From: an uncultured Roseburia sp.
GTDB lineage: Bacteria > Bacillota_A > Clostridia > Lachnospirales > Lachnospiraceae
DNA: 64,000 bases
Reading direction: 5' to 3'
NCBI GenBank assembly: GCA_900557275.1
Contig: USRX01000007.1
Coordinates: 1 to 64,000 of the forward strand
The translations under genes and the position numbers were made by a program. Under the pieces are notes generated by a model, which worked only from the letters and a program-made list of their open reading frames with translations, had not been told where the DNA came from and made no database searches. Within the stretch, counting starts at the first letter, position 1; each line of letters opens with the position of its first letter. Positions 43,533 through 52,394 of the stretch are shown here, one piece after another.

Positions 43533-44648
43533 CTACATCTCTTCCAGTTCGATTTTTATACGACCAAATGCATCCAGCTCAATCACAGAACTTTCTTCCA
43601 CTTCCGCCGTATCTGCAGAACATTTTCTACTCCTGATCCGGTATCTTTTATATCGAATCTCCTCTTCCGGTTTCTCACACAACTCACGGATTCCCTGAAA
43701 CAGGATCTGATCTCCTGTACGGTACAACTCCTGCATGGAACTGTTTTTCAATATATATTTCATCAAAGAATCGTTGTCATAATATGTAAAACAGTCCACA
43801 TCCACATTCATCTTAATCTCATTAAACTTATAAAATGTGTTTTCCCGTTTTCTGTTTTCAAACATAAATGGCATATATGCCGCAACAATTGTAAATTTGC
43901 CTGCACGTTTTGCTGCTTCTGCAAACAGATCTGCATATCTGCTGCCTGTCTGACCTCCCAATCCGCACAGGATAATTACTTTTCTTGTATGAACATGTTC
44001 CAGAATCCAATGACAAATGGTTTCCACCTTCATATCGCTATCCACAAAAAGTTTCCGTTCTTCTGCGATATGGCACGCCAGCAGATCTTCCCTGGAATTG
44101 TCAGCGATGAATGTATCTTTCAGATAATTCTCAACACATGTATCACGATCAAAATAGCTCTCCACCAGCCGTCCAACTGTATGACAGCCACATCCACCGA
44201 TTCCAATCAGAGAAATCTCGTTCCATGGATTGATGGAACCGTATGCTTTCTCCACACATTTTTGTACACTGCTCAGCACTTTTTCCATCTCATCAGAATC
44301 TTCCTCCACTTTCTGAACAGTTATGACCTGATTCGTACTGATATAAAATTCAAATGAATCATTCAGTTCCAGTTCTCCTATCTGAATCGGAATTACCGTC
44401 TTTCGATAATTCAATGCCCGTTCAATTTCCTTATCCACCCAGATAGAATTCTGCGCCTCATCTGTAAGAAGAAGCACCACACAGGCACATTCTTTCAACG
44501 CTTTATTAATGACCTGTGCATATCGGCTTCCGGCAGGAATATTTTCAGGAGCCATCCAAGTATTTATATGCTGTTTTTTCAGATAATCTTTTATAGTATC
44601 TGCTTCTTTCTGATTCATTGAACTGTAACTGATAAATACATACCCCAT
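43533..44648 (-). CDS. TIR domain fused to FtsZ/tubulin-like GTPase domain
   Basis: 371 residues. Residues 1-~135 are a TIR domain: VFISYSSMNQKEADTI, INTWMAPENIPAGSRYAQVI, and SIWVDKEIERALNYRKTVIP, where WVDKEI places Glu74 like the catalytic Glu of SARM1 (recalled WVHKEIVTAL). Residues ~142-300 read as an FtsZ-type GTPase: ISLIGIGGCGCHTVGRL (nucleotide loop), FIADNSREDLLA, VIILCGLGGQTGSRYADLFA (tubulin signature GGGTGTG as GGQTGSR), PFMFENRKREN and VDVDCFTYYDNDSL (FtsZ DxLIVIPNDxL). A charged tail follows. TIR domains cleave NAD+; the GTPase part may polymerise to switch it on (inference). AAGGAGTATAACAG precedes the ATG. Confidence 0.8.
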   Translation of the reverse strand: MGYVFISYSSMNQKEADTIKDYLKKQHINTWMAPENIPAGSRYAQVINKALKECACVVLLLTDEAQNSIWVDKEIERALNYRKTVIPIQIGELELNDSFEFYISTNQVITVQKVEEDSDEMEKVLSSVQKCVEKAYGSINPWNEISLIGIGGCGCHTVGRLVESYFDRDTCVENYLKDTFIADNSREDLLACHIAEERKLFVDSDMKVETICHWILEHVHTRKVIILCGLGGQTGSRYADLFAEAAKRAGKFTIVAAYMPFMFENRKRENTFYKFNEIKMNVDVDCFTYYDNDSLMKYILKNSSMQELYRTGDQILFQGIRELCEKPEEEIRYKRYRIRSRKCSADTAEVEESSVIELDAFGRIKIELEEM

Positions 44649-44761
44649 CTGTTATACTCCTTTTAATCATCCTTTTATATTTCATTTATTCTGATATGCT
44701 GTTTTTACAGGCTGTTAAACCATTTTCATTATAATACATGTCCAAAATAATTTTTAATGAA

Positions 44762-45598
44762 TTATTCCATAAGCAAAAACTCCGCTCCACCTGACATATA
44801 CTCCACCTGATCTCCAAGCATTTCTTTTAAAATTCCATATGGACCTTTTCCGGTACAGTGTCCGGTATAGTAATGCGTCGAATATTTTTTCAGTTCCCTG
44901 CCTACAGCTTCTACCATCTCCTGCGGCTCATCTGTCTTCTTTCCCGGATTGGTCAGATGAAATCCGCTGAACATAGCATCCGGGGCTGTACCGATCAGTT
45001 CTTCCGCCCGACGCAGAATATTAATTACCCCTCTATGCGCGCAGCCTGCAATAAGATATGCATGATCCCCTTCTTGAACAATCAGATTCTGTTCATGAAG
45101 AAAACGATCCGGCTGATGTTCTACTTCTGTTCCCTCCTGCAGACTGCCGTTGGAACCGGAACAAAAATCTGCTGTTTTAATATCTGAAAACAACAACAGC
45201 TCCTCATCAATCTGCAACACATCTTCGCTATAGATGATACGGTCTGCATAATGCTCCATAATATATGGGTCTACTCCAATATATACAAACCCTATGTTTT
45301 CATAAGCAAAATGTCCTTCCGGCGCATGTTTTTGCATATATAATTTTGCTTTCTTATTATAATTGAGGAAATCTTTCAAACCGCCTGCATGATCATAATG
45401 TCCGTGGGACAATATTGCAATATCCACATCTGTCAGATCTATTCCCAGGTGTTTTGCATTTTCCAGAAGCAATTCTCCTTTCGGACCGGCATCAAACAAA
45501 ATCTTATGTTTTGCAGTCTCAATATACAGACTTAATCCATGTGCGCATCCAATATTTTTGCATGCTGTATTTTCAGCTAAAACTGTTATCTTCATCAT
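44762..45598 (-). CDS. MBL-fold metallo-hydrolase (MptA/ribofuranosyl-phosphate synthase-like)
   Basis: A 278-residue metallo-beta-lactamase-fold protein. The metal motif is LSHGHYDHAGG (HxHxDH), further ligands are in AGCAHRG and the C-terminal GHCTGKGPYG. The wording AENTACKNIGCAHGLSLYIE and LFDAGPKGELLLENAKHLGI is that of the family misnamed 7,8-dihydropterin methyl-ribofuranosyl-aminobenzene phosphate synthase, where bacterial substrates are unproven. GGAGAG precedes tandem ATG codons (45598 or 45595). Same strand as the TIR-FtsZ gene, 113 bp upstream of it. Confidence 0.82.
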   Translation of the reverse strand: MMKITVLAENTACKNIGCAHGLSLYIETAKHKILFDAGPKGELLLENAKHLGIDLTDVDIAILSHGHYDHAGGLKDFLNYNKKAKLYMQKHAPEGHFAYENIGFVYIGVDPYIMEHYADRIIYSEDVLQIDEELLLFSDIKTADFCSGSNGSLQEGTEVEHQPDRFLHEQNLIVQEGDHAYLIAGCAHRGVINILRRAEELIGTAPDAMFSGFHLTNPGKKTDEPQEMVEAVGRELKKYSTHYYTGHCTGKGPYGILKEMLGDQVEYMSGGAEFLLME

Positions 45599-45983
45599 TA
45601 CTCTCCATTCTCCCTCTGTTCATTTTGCAGCACAACTGTTACACCAATCTGTTTGTGCCTGTCGAAAATATGTTTTGCCAGAGTACTCTATTTTCTATAA
45701 CTGTATCATACCCTATCCTCTCCGAATATGCCATAGAAAATCCCCAAGACTTTACTCCTGTATTTTCGAAAAATATCCACCTCTGTATGTCACATAAAAT
45801 GTGGTTTTCCAAATATAATTAAACTTACCCATGCACAGTAAAAAGCCTTTGACACCTTCCAGCATCTATGCTACCGTTATCATACAAATATCTGATTTTC
45901 CGGGATCCACACTCCGGTATTATAATAAAGAAAGATTATGATCACACTCACAAAAACCCGCGAAAAAGGAAAGGAGAGAAGCC
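45599..45983. other. Divergent promoter region
   Basis: 385 bp between the MBL-fold gene and the MATE gene, transcribed away from each other. AT-rich, no open frame with a ribosome site and no clear hairpin. Confidence 0.4.
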
Positions 45984-47339
45984 ATGCAGTTGGATATGAC
46001 AAAAGGAAAGATCCTGCCAGTCATTCTAAAATTTACGATTCCACTTATCATCGGAAATATCTTTCAGCAACTTTATAATATGGTAGATACGATTATCGTC
46101 GGCCGTTATGTAGGGGCAGATGCATTGGCTGCTGTCGGTTCCACCGGTACGATTATGTTTCTGATCATCGGTTTTGCTCAGGGAATCACTGCCGGATTTT
46201 CTATCCTGATTTCGCAAAAATATGGAGGGCAGAATATACAGGGCGTAAAACGCAGCGCAGCCAACGGTATCCTTCTGTCCATTTTTTCTTCCATTATATT
46301 GACAATGCTCTGTCTCGTGATCATGAAACCTCTTCTGAAACTGATGAACACGCCGGATAATATTTTCCAGGATGCATATGTTTATATCATGATCATCAGC
46401 ATCGGCATCACGGCAAATATTTTTTATAACCTGTTTTCCGCTTATCTGCGCGCAGTTGGCAACAGCAAGATTCCGCTGTTCTTTCTCGTATTTTCCGCAT
46501 GCCTGAACATCGTGCTGGATCTGCTCTTTATCGTCCAATTCCAGTTAGGCGTTTCCGGAGCTGCATGGGCAACCAACCTATCTCTGGCAGTATCTGCAAT
46601 CCTTAGCGGTATATATATATGGAAAAAAGCGCCGGATCTGAAACCGGACAGAGACATGTGGAAGCTTTCTGCTGTGGACAGTAAGATCCAGCTGGCAGCG
46701 GGCATTCCTATGGCTTTTCAGTTTGCCATTACTGCTTCCGGTACGATGATCATGCAGGCAGCCATCAATCTCTTTGGTTCCGGTGCTGTCGCTGCATTTA
46801 CTGCAACAGGCAAACTGCAAAACGTGATAGTCCAGGGAATGGTCGCTATGGGCCAGACGATGGCTACTTACTGTGGACAAAATTATGGCTGCGGCGATCT
46901 GAAACGGATTCGTTCCGGTGTAAGAGCAGCGCTGATCGTTGATTTTATCTACTCCGTCGCTGTGGCGCTGCTCATGTGCATCCTGTTAAAGCCATCTCTG
47001 CACCTGTTCTTCTCCGGAGAGACAGAGATTGCTGCCATGCTGCCCTGGGCACAGACTTATTGCCATCTCAGTGTATCATTTTACCTGCCTTTATGTACAA
47101 TCTATGTTTTCCGAAATGCCATGCAGGGATGCGGATACAGTTTTCTCCCGATGATGGGCGGAACTGCAGAACTTGTCGCCCGTCTGATTGTATCTATTGC
47201 TGCCATACATCTGGTCAGTTTCCCGATTGCCTGCTTTGCTGACCCGGCGGCATGGATTGCAGCATCTGCTTTTACGGGAATTTCCTATTTATACGTTATA
47301 CAAAAAATCAGGAAAAAGTTTCAGACGGTTACAGTGTGA
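45984..47339 (+). CDS. MATE-family multidrug efflux transporter
   Basis: A 451-residue, 12-segment MATE protein: N-terminal half LDMTKGKILPVILKFTIPLI...NMVDTIIVGRYVGADALAAVGSTGTI, second half GMVAMGQTMATYCGQNYGCGDLKRI. Exports cationic drugs or metabolites with Na+ or H+. AAAGGAAAGGAGAGAAGCC precedes the ATG. It sits before a TPP riboswitch and is not itself under it. Confidence 0.88.
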   Translation: MQLDMTKGKILPVILKFTIPLIIGNIFQQLYNMVDTIIVGRYVGADALAAVGSTGTIMFLIIGFAQGITAGFSILISQKYGGQNIQGVKRSAANGILLSIFSSIILTMLCLVIMKPLLKLMNTPDNIFQDAYVYIMIISIGITANIFYNLFSAYLRAVGNSKIPLFFLVFSACLNIVLDLLFIVQFQLGVSGAAWATNLSLAVSAILSGIYIWKKAPDLKPDRDMWKLSAVDSKIQLAAGIPMAFQFAITASGTMIMQAAINLFGSGAVAAFTATGKLQNVIVQGMVAMGQTMATYCGQNYGCGDLKRIRSGVRAALIVDFIYSVAVALLMCILLKPSLHLFFSGETEIAAMLPWAQTYCHLSVSFYLPLCTIYVFRNAMQGCGYSFLPMMGGTAELVARLIVSIAAIHLVSFPIACFADPAAWIAASAFTGISYLYVIQKIRKKFQTVTV

Positions 47340-47528
47340 AAAAGCAGTCTGTACACACAAAAATATTTTCTGCGTCCCATAGGATAAAATAATCTTTCAT
47401 AACAGAATCCTGTTTTTTTCCTGAACCAACCAGATTTAACATTGACAGAATCCATTTGTTGATATAGAATAAATCCTGCATTTTGTATTTTGCAAGATGA
47501 TAAATCTTCAGGATTTATCTCTATAAAA

Positions 47529-47618
47529 CCAGGGGAGCTTCTGCGAGAAGCTGAGAGTGAGGTAAGACCTCAGACCCTTTTAACCTGTTGGATAATGCCA
47601 TCGTAGGGAGTGTTCGTG
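47529..47618 (+). ncRNA. TPP riboswitch (THI element)
   Basis: Carries the conserved pieces in order: AGGGGAGC, GCTGAGAGTGAG, AGACCTCAGACCCTTTTAAC, CTGTTGGATAATGCCATCGT, AGGGAGTG. It is followed by the terminator hairpin at 47630-47671 and the pyrimidine-precursor transport operon. TPP binding should favour the terminator and stop the operon. Confidence 0.95.
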
Positions 47619-47629
47619 AAAAACTTTCA

Positions 47630-47671
47630 AGCATCTGTCCGATAGTGGCAGATGCTTTTATTTGTTTTTTA
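47630..47671 (+). terminator. Riboswitch-controlled terminator
   Basis: AGCATCTG/CAGATGCT stem directly followed by TTTTATTTGTTTTTT; the only strong hairpin between aptamer and first gene, so it is the expression platform. Confidence 0.85.
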
Positions 47672-47811
47672 ACATGAGAACTGATGCATGAGATTCTGAT
47701 CAGCGTACGCTGACTATTCTTCTCAGAATTACTGCATATCCTCAATGTTTTATAAATGCTTCCATCCAACTATTAATCATTCAAATATTACACACCACAG
47801 GAGGAAAAACA

Positions 47812-48108
47812 ATGAACGCAAGTGTAGCTATTCAGGTACTGCCAACTGTAACCGATGAGAACGAAGTGATCCGTATCGTAGATGCTGTTATCGATTACAT
47901 CAGATCTACAGGTCTGAACTATTATGTAGGACCATGTGAAACTTCTATTGAAGGCGACTATGACCAGTTAATGGATATCGTAAAAAACTGCCAGCTCATC
48001 GCTGCAAAAGCAGGCTGCCCGGCTATGAATACCTATGTAAAGATTTCCTATAAACCAGAAGGGGATGTGCTGACCATTGACAAAAAAGTTACCAAACATC
48101 ACCAGTAA
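47812..48108 (+). CDS. Thiamine-binding protein, MTH1187/YkoF-like
   Basis: 98 residues, MNASVAIQVLPTVTDENEVI..., GPCETSIEGDYDQLMDIVKN: the MTH1187 family fold, one half of YkoF, which binds thiamin. Here it heads the TPP-riboswitch operon and probably buffers thiamin or its pyrimidine moiety in the cytoplasm. AGGAGGAAAAACA precedes the ATG. The permease gene starts inside its 3' end. Confidence 0.87.
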   Translation: MNASVAIQVLPTVTDENEVIRIVDAVIDYIRSTGLNYYVGPCETSIEGDYDQLMDIVKNCQLIAAKAGCPAMNTYVKISYKPEGDVLTIDKKVTKHHQ

Positions 48109-48859
48109 GATCCCGGCAATCCTGACGCTGTGCATCATCGTTATTGTATGGTATCTGATCTGCCTCTCCGGTCTGGTTCCGTCTTATATGCTTCCATCGC
48201 CGGTAGATGTGGCAAAAGCGCTCGTTATCAACATGCCACTGATCCTGATGCATGCAAAATATACGCTTCTGGAGGCATTTTTTGGTCTCTGCATCGGTGT
48301 GGGACTGGCTTTTGTCATCGCCACTTTAATGGAACGTTTTCTGATGATCGACCGGGCACTGTACCCACTGCTGATCATCACTCAGACGATCCCAACCATT
48401 GCCATCGCGCCAGTTCTTGTTCTATGGATGGGATTCGGTATGGCACCAAAGATTGCTCTGGTCGTCATTACCACCTTTTTTCCCATTGCAGTAGGACTGC
48501 TGGACGGATATAAGAGCGTGGATCGTGATGCGGTCAATCTCATGCGCTCCATGGGTGCTTCCAAAGTACAGATCTTCCGGCATTTGAAATTCCCAGCCGC
48601 CCTGAATCATTTCTTTTCCGGGCTTAAGATCTCTGCTTCCTATGCTGTAGTCGGCGCTGTGGTTGCTGAATGGCTGGGCGGATTTAACGGACTTGGCGTA
48701 TATATGACCCGTGTAAAAAAAGCGTACGCTTTTGACCGGATGTTTGCCGTTATCATTTTTATCGTTATCATCAGCCTTCTGTTAATGCTGGCTGTCAATA
48801 TCATCCGCCGGATATCCATGCCATGGATCCGTGTGGAAAAAGAGGAGAAAGAATCATGA
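48077..48859 (+). CDS. thiX: Thiamin-precursor ABC transporter permease (ThiX-like)
   Basis: 260 residues, SsuC/ThiX-type permease with six membrane segments. Wording: PAILTLCIIVIVWYLIC, YPLLIITQTIPTIAIAPVLV, and the EAA loop NLMRSMGASKVQIFRHLKFP. The start is TTG, 32 nt inside the preceding gene, with AAGGGG upstream; no ATG or GTG is available, so expression is coupled. Imports HMP or formyl-aminopyrimidine (inference from operon). Confidence 0.85.
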   Translation: MTKKLPNITSKIPAILTLCIIVIVWYLICLSGLVPSYMLPSPVDVAKALVINMPLILMHAKYTLLEAFFGLCIGVGLAFVIATLMERFLMIDRALYPLLIITQTIPTIAIAPVLVLWMGFGMAPKIALVVITTFFPIAVGLLDGYKSVDRDAVNLMRSMGASKVQIFRHLKFPAALNHFFSGLKISASYAVVGAVVAEWLGGFNGLGVYMTRVKKAYAFDRMFAVIIFIVIISLLLMLAVNIIRRISMPWIRVEKEEKES

Positions 48860-49932
48860 AAAAAAATTGTCTGAAAAAAATTTTTGCTGCATCTTTAGCA
48901 GCAGTACTGGCAATCGGTCTGACCGCATGCGGTTCTACCGGTTCTGACACCAACAGTTCCAGCTCTGCCGCTTCTGAAAAGACAGATGCTGCCAAACTGG
49001 AAAAAACAAAAGATGGTCTGACCAAGATCACATTCTGTCTGGACTGGACGCCAAATACCAACTACACCGGACTGTATGTGGCACAGCAGCTTGGATATTA
49101 CAAAGATGCCGGTCTGGACGTGCAGATCGTACAGCCACCAGAAAATGGCGCTGCTCTCATGTGTTCCTCCGGCCAGGCACAGTTTGCTATTGAAGCTCAG
49201 GATACATTTGCTCCGTCCATTGATTCCGACGAACCGCTGGACATCTCAGCCGTAGCAGCAGTCCTCCAGCATAACACTTCCGGAATCATTTCCCGTAAAG
49301 GAGAAGGCATCGACCGCCCGGCAGGATTAACCGGAAAAACTTACTCTACCTGGGAATCTCCGGTAGAACTTGCAACTCTGAAAACCGTTGTCAATGCAGA
49401 CGGTGGAGATTTTGACAAAATAAAACAGATCCCGAACGATATTACGGATGAACCGGCTGCTTTACAGGCGCATCAGACAGATGCCATCTGGGTATTCTAC
49501 GGATGGGGCGGTATCAACGCAAATATTGAAAAAGTTGACTGCGATTTCTTCTTCTTCAAAGACATCGATGCTACCTTTGATTACTACACACCGATCATTA
49601 TCGGAAACAACACCTTCATGCAGGCAAACCCAGATGTGGCAAAAGCATTCCTTGAAGCAACCAAAAAAGGCTATGAATATGCCATTGAGCATCCACAGGA
49701 AGCAGCTGATATGCTGATCGCCGGCGACAACACCGGTTCTCTTCAGGGATCTGAAGAGCTGGTATATGCTTCCCAGAAATACCTTTCCACCCAGTACAAA
49801 GCAGATGTTGACCGTTGGGGATACATCGATCCGGCGCGTTGGAATGCTTTCTACAAATGGCTGGCAGACAACAAGCTTACTAACACTGATCTGACCGGTA
49901 AAGGATTTACAAACGATTACCTTCCGGAATAA
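48856..49932 (+). CDS. thiY: Thiamin-precursor-binding lipoprotein (ThiY/NMT1-like)
   Basis: A 358-residue lipoprotein, signal ending GLTACGSTG. The mature domain starts TKITFCLDWTPNTNYTGLYV, the family hallmark (xxLDWxPNxxHxGxY) of NMT1/THI5-like pyrimidine-precursor binders, with AALMCSSGQAQFAIEAQDTF. ATG at 48856 after GAGGAGAAAGAATC overlaps the permease stop by 4 nt. Confidence 0.9.
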   Translation: MKKNCLKKIFAASLAAVLAIGLTACGSTGSDTNSSSSAASEKTDAAKLEKTKDGLTKITFCLDWTPNTNYTGLYVAQQLGYYKDAGLDVQIVQPPENGAALMCSSGQAQFAIEAQDTFAPSIDSDEPLDISAVAAVLQHNTSGIISRKGEGIDRPAGLTGKTYSTWESPVELATLKTVVNADGGDFDKIKQIPNDITDEPAALQAHQTDAIWVFYGWGGINANIEKVDCDFFFFKDIDATFDYYTPIIIGNNTFMQANPDVAKAFLEATKKGYEYAIEHPQEAADMLIAGDNTGSLQGSEELVYASQKYLSTQYKADVDRWGYIDPARWNAFYKWLADNKLTNTDLTGKGFTNDYLPE

Positions 49933-49948
49933 AAAGAGGCAGATTTCC

Positions 49949-50683
49949 ATGGCATTATTACGCGCAGAGCACATCACAAAACGATATGGTTCAAAAACAA
50001 TTATACAGGATATCAATATCGAACTTCATAAGGGCGAACTCGTTTCCCTGCTGGGTGTGAGCGGTTCCGGCAAGACAACACTGTTCCACATCCTCTCCGG
50101 TCTCGTAACGCCGGAGGAGGGACATGTGTATCTCAACGATACAGACATCACTTCCCAGCCGGGCAGGATCAGCTATATGCTGCAAAAAGACTTGCTGCTC
50201 CCTCACAAGAAGATCATCGATAATGTATCTCTCCCACTGATCCTGAAAGGTGTAAAAAAAGAAGAAGCTCGGCAGAAAGCTGATCCTCTCTTTGCGGAAT
50301 TCGGTCTGGAAGGAACACAGTATCAGTATCCAAGCCAGCTTTCCGGCGGCATGCGCCAGCGGGCGGCTCTGCTGCGTACTTACCTTTCATCAAACGGCGT
50401 AGCACTACTGGATGAACCATTTTCCGCACTGGATACGATTACAAAATCTAATATCCACAAATGGTATCTGGACGTAATGACCCATATCGACCTGTCCACT
50501 CTGTTCATCACTCACGATATCGATGAGGCCATTTTATTATCCGACCGCATCTATATCCTGAATGGAACACCCGGCGAGATCAAAGATGAGATCATCATCA
50601 AAGAGAAAAAGCCGAGACCGGAAGAATTTTATCTGACGGACACATTCCTGAACTATAAGCGGGAGATCATTCATAAATTATGA
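49949..50683 (+). CDS. thiZ: Thiamin-precursor ABC transporter ATPase (ThiZ-like)
   Basis: 244 residues: Walker A GVSGSGKTT, Q-loop MLQKDLLLPHK, signature LSGGMRQR, Walker B VALLDEPFSALD, H-loop ITHD. It completes a ThiXYZ-type importer controlled by the upstream TPP riboswitch. AAAAGAGGCAG stands before the ATG. Confidence 0.88.
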   Translation: MALLRAEHITKRYGSKTIIQDINIELHKGELVSLLGVSGSGKTTLFHILSGLVTPEEGHVYLNDTDITSQPGRISYMLQKDLLLPHKKIIDNVSLPLILKGVKKEEARQKADPLFAEFGLEGTQYQYPSQLSGGMRQRAALLRTYLSSNGVALLDEPFSALDTITKSNIHKWYLDVMTHIDLSTLFITHDIDEAILLSDRIYILNGTPGEIKDEIIIKEKKPRPEEFYLTDTFLNYKREIIHKL

Positions 50684-50806
50684 TGAAAACAGTGTTTTCT
50701 GACATTTTTATTGTCCCATATGGCTGTGATTCTTCATTGTTATTGGCAAAAAAGAAATACATCTTCCTTTATAACCAATAATACAACCGGTTCTTTCATT
50801 TATAAT

Positions 50807-50900
50807 AAAAGCAGGCTTTCATGCTATGTTTTGAACAAGTATCCACCGGACGGATCCGTCCCCTGAATACTTATCAACACTTGCATGAAAGCCTGTTTTT
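50807..50900. terminator. Elaborate nested hairpin after the thi operon
   Basis: Outer arms AAAAGCAGGCTTTCATGC and GCATGAAAGCCTGTTTTT pair with one mismatch. Inside, AAGTAT/ATACTT pairs, and at the centre GGACGGATCCGTCC is a perfect 14-bp palindrome. The T-tract makes it a terminator for the thi operon and, mirrored, for the MATE gene, but it is much larger than needed. Confidence 0.7.
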
Positions 50901-50964
50901 AAAATATTTCCAGTAACAGTAAAAGTACAAAAATTTTACATGAAACATCTCGTTCCCGGTTAAA

Positions 50965-52305
50965 TTAAAAATTCGTCTTCTTGGCTCTGCCATCAATAAG
51001 AATTACCGCAAGCACACAAACAGCTATTTCCGTTACCGGAAATGCAATCCATATACCGGAAATATGCAATGCGGCATTTAACAGTCCCATAACTGGCAAT
51101 AGCAGCACTGCCTGTCTCAATAATTGAATCGCAACACTTTTTATCAGTTTATTCGTGGCCTGTGCATATGTAGCTGTCATAATCGAAATCCCACTGAAAA
51201 TAAATCCCACAGACATAATACGTATTGCAGGTATTCCTATCTTTTTCATTTCTTCCGATGCGGAAAACAACGTCAATATCTGATCCGGAAAAGCCAGCAG
51301 CAGGACTGTTCCAAAAGCCATCATACATACAGCTATTCTTTTTCCGCTGAGATATGTCTGCTTCAGCCGATCCTTTTTATTTGCACTATAATTAAAACGC
51401 ATAATCGGCAAACATCCCTGAATCAATCCATTGACAGTCATAACAATCAGCTGTTGAATCTTAAAATATGCCCCAAAAAACGCCACTGCCGTATCAGAAT
51501 AAAATACCAGAAAAGCATTAACAAATGTTACCATAAATGCACCCAGTGCATTCATAATAAATGATGGCAGACCACATCCGAAAATATCTCTTACCATTTT
51601 CAACTGAAAATGATAATTTTTAAAATCCAATCTGATTTTCTGTTTAGTAAATAAAAGTATAAAAAGGGCAATTCCCATAGATAATGTATATCCCAATACT
51701 GTTGCCAGTGCAGCTCCTGCAATACCCATCTCAGGAAACGGTCCTATTCCAAAAATCAGTAATGGATCTAAAATAAAATTCAGTACAACTCCGGCAATCT
51801 GAAACCACATCGGTGTAATCATATTTCCGGTTGCCTGCAGCATCTTCTGAATTGCAATGTGAACCATATTAGGAACTTGCATAAATGCGCATACTCTCAT
51901 ATAAATAATGCCATAATCAAATATATGATGATCTGTTGTAAATGCAGCATAATAGGATTTCATAAATATCATCACAAGAATATTTACACAAGCCCCTAAC
52001 AAAATCGATATCATCAGTCCTAATGTTGTTACCGTATTTGCTTCTTTCTGCTTTCGTTCTCCCAGATAACCTGCTATCAGTACATTGATACCTACGCCCA
52101 CCCAAATGGATAAGGAAAGCATAAGTGTAGTAATTGGGAACGAGAGGGAGACTGCCGTTAAAGCCTGTTCATTTATTTTTGCAACAAACATACTGTCGAC
52201 CAGATTATATGAATACTGCAAAAACATAGAACATAATGGCGGCAATAACATTTTTAGTATTAATTGGTTTACCGGTTCGTAACCCATTTTATTTTCATGT
52301 TCCAT
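50965..52305 (-). CDS. MATE-family efflux transporter
   Basis: 446 residues, 12 segments: LILKMLLPPLCSMFLQYSYN..., LVDSMFVAKINEQALTAVSL, second half VMTVNGLIQGCLPIMRFNYS. The start is the ATG after CAGGAGTGTGTT; upstream in-frame codons lack a site. More like the DinF/NorM-type pumps of Clostridia than the copy at 45984, and not its close duplicate. Substrate unknown. Confidence 0.87.
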   Translation of the reverse strand: MEHENKMGYEPVNQLILKMLLPPLCSMFLQYSYNLVDSMFVAKINEQALTAVSLSFPITTLMLSLSIWVGVGINVLIAGYLGERKQKEANTVTTLGLMISILLGACVNILVMIFMKSYYAAFTTDHHIFDYGIIYMRVCAFMQVPNMVHIAIQKMLQATGNMITPMWFQIAGVVLNFILDPLLIFGIGPFPEMGIAGAALATVLGYTLSMGIALFILLFTKQKIRLDFKNYHFQLKMVRDIFGCGLPSFIMNALGAFMVTFVNAFLVFYSDTAVAFFGAYFKIQQLIVMTVNGLIQGCLPIMRFNYSANKKDRLKQTYLSGKRIAVCMMAFGTVLLLAFPDQILTLFSASEEMKKIGIPAIRIMSVGFIFSGISIMTATYAQATNKLIKSVAIQLLRQAVLLLPVMGLLNAALHISGIWIAFPVTEIAVCVLAVILIDGRAKKTNF

Positions 52306-52394
52306 AACACACTCCTGACAAAATTCAATATTAAAGTAGTAACGACAGATATATATCCAAAACACTTTACATGAATCGTGTTTTCATTTGAACT

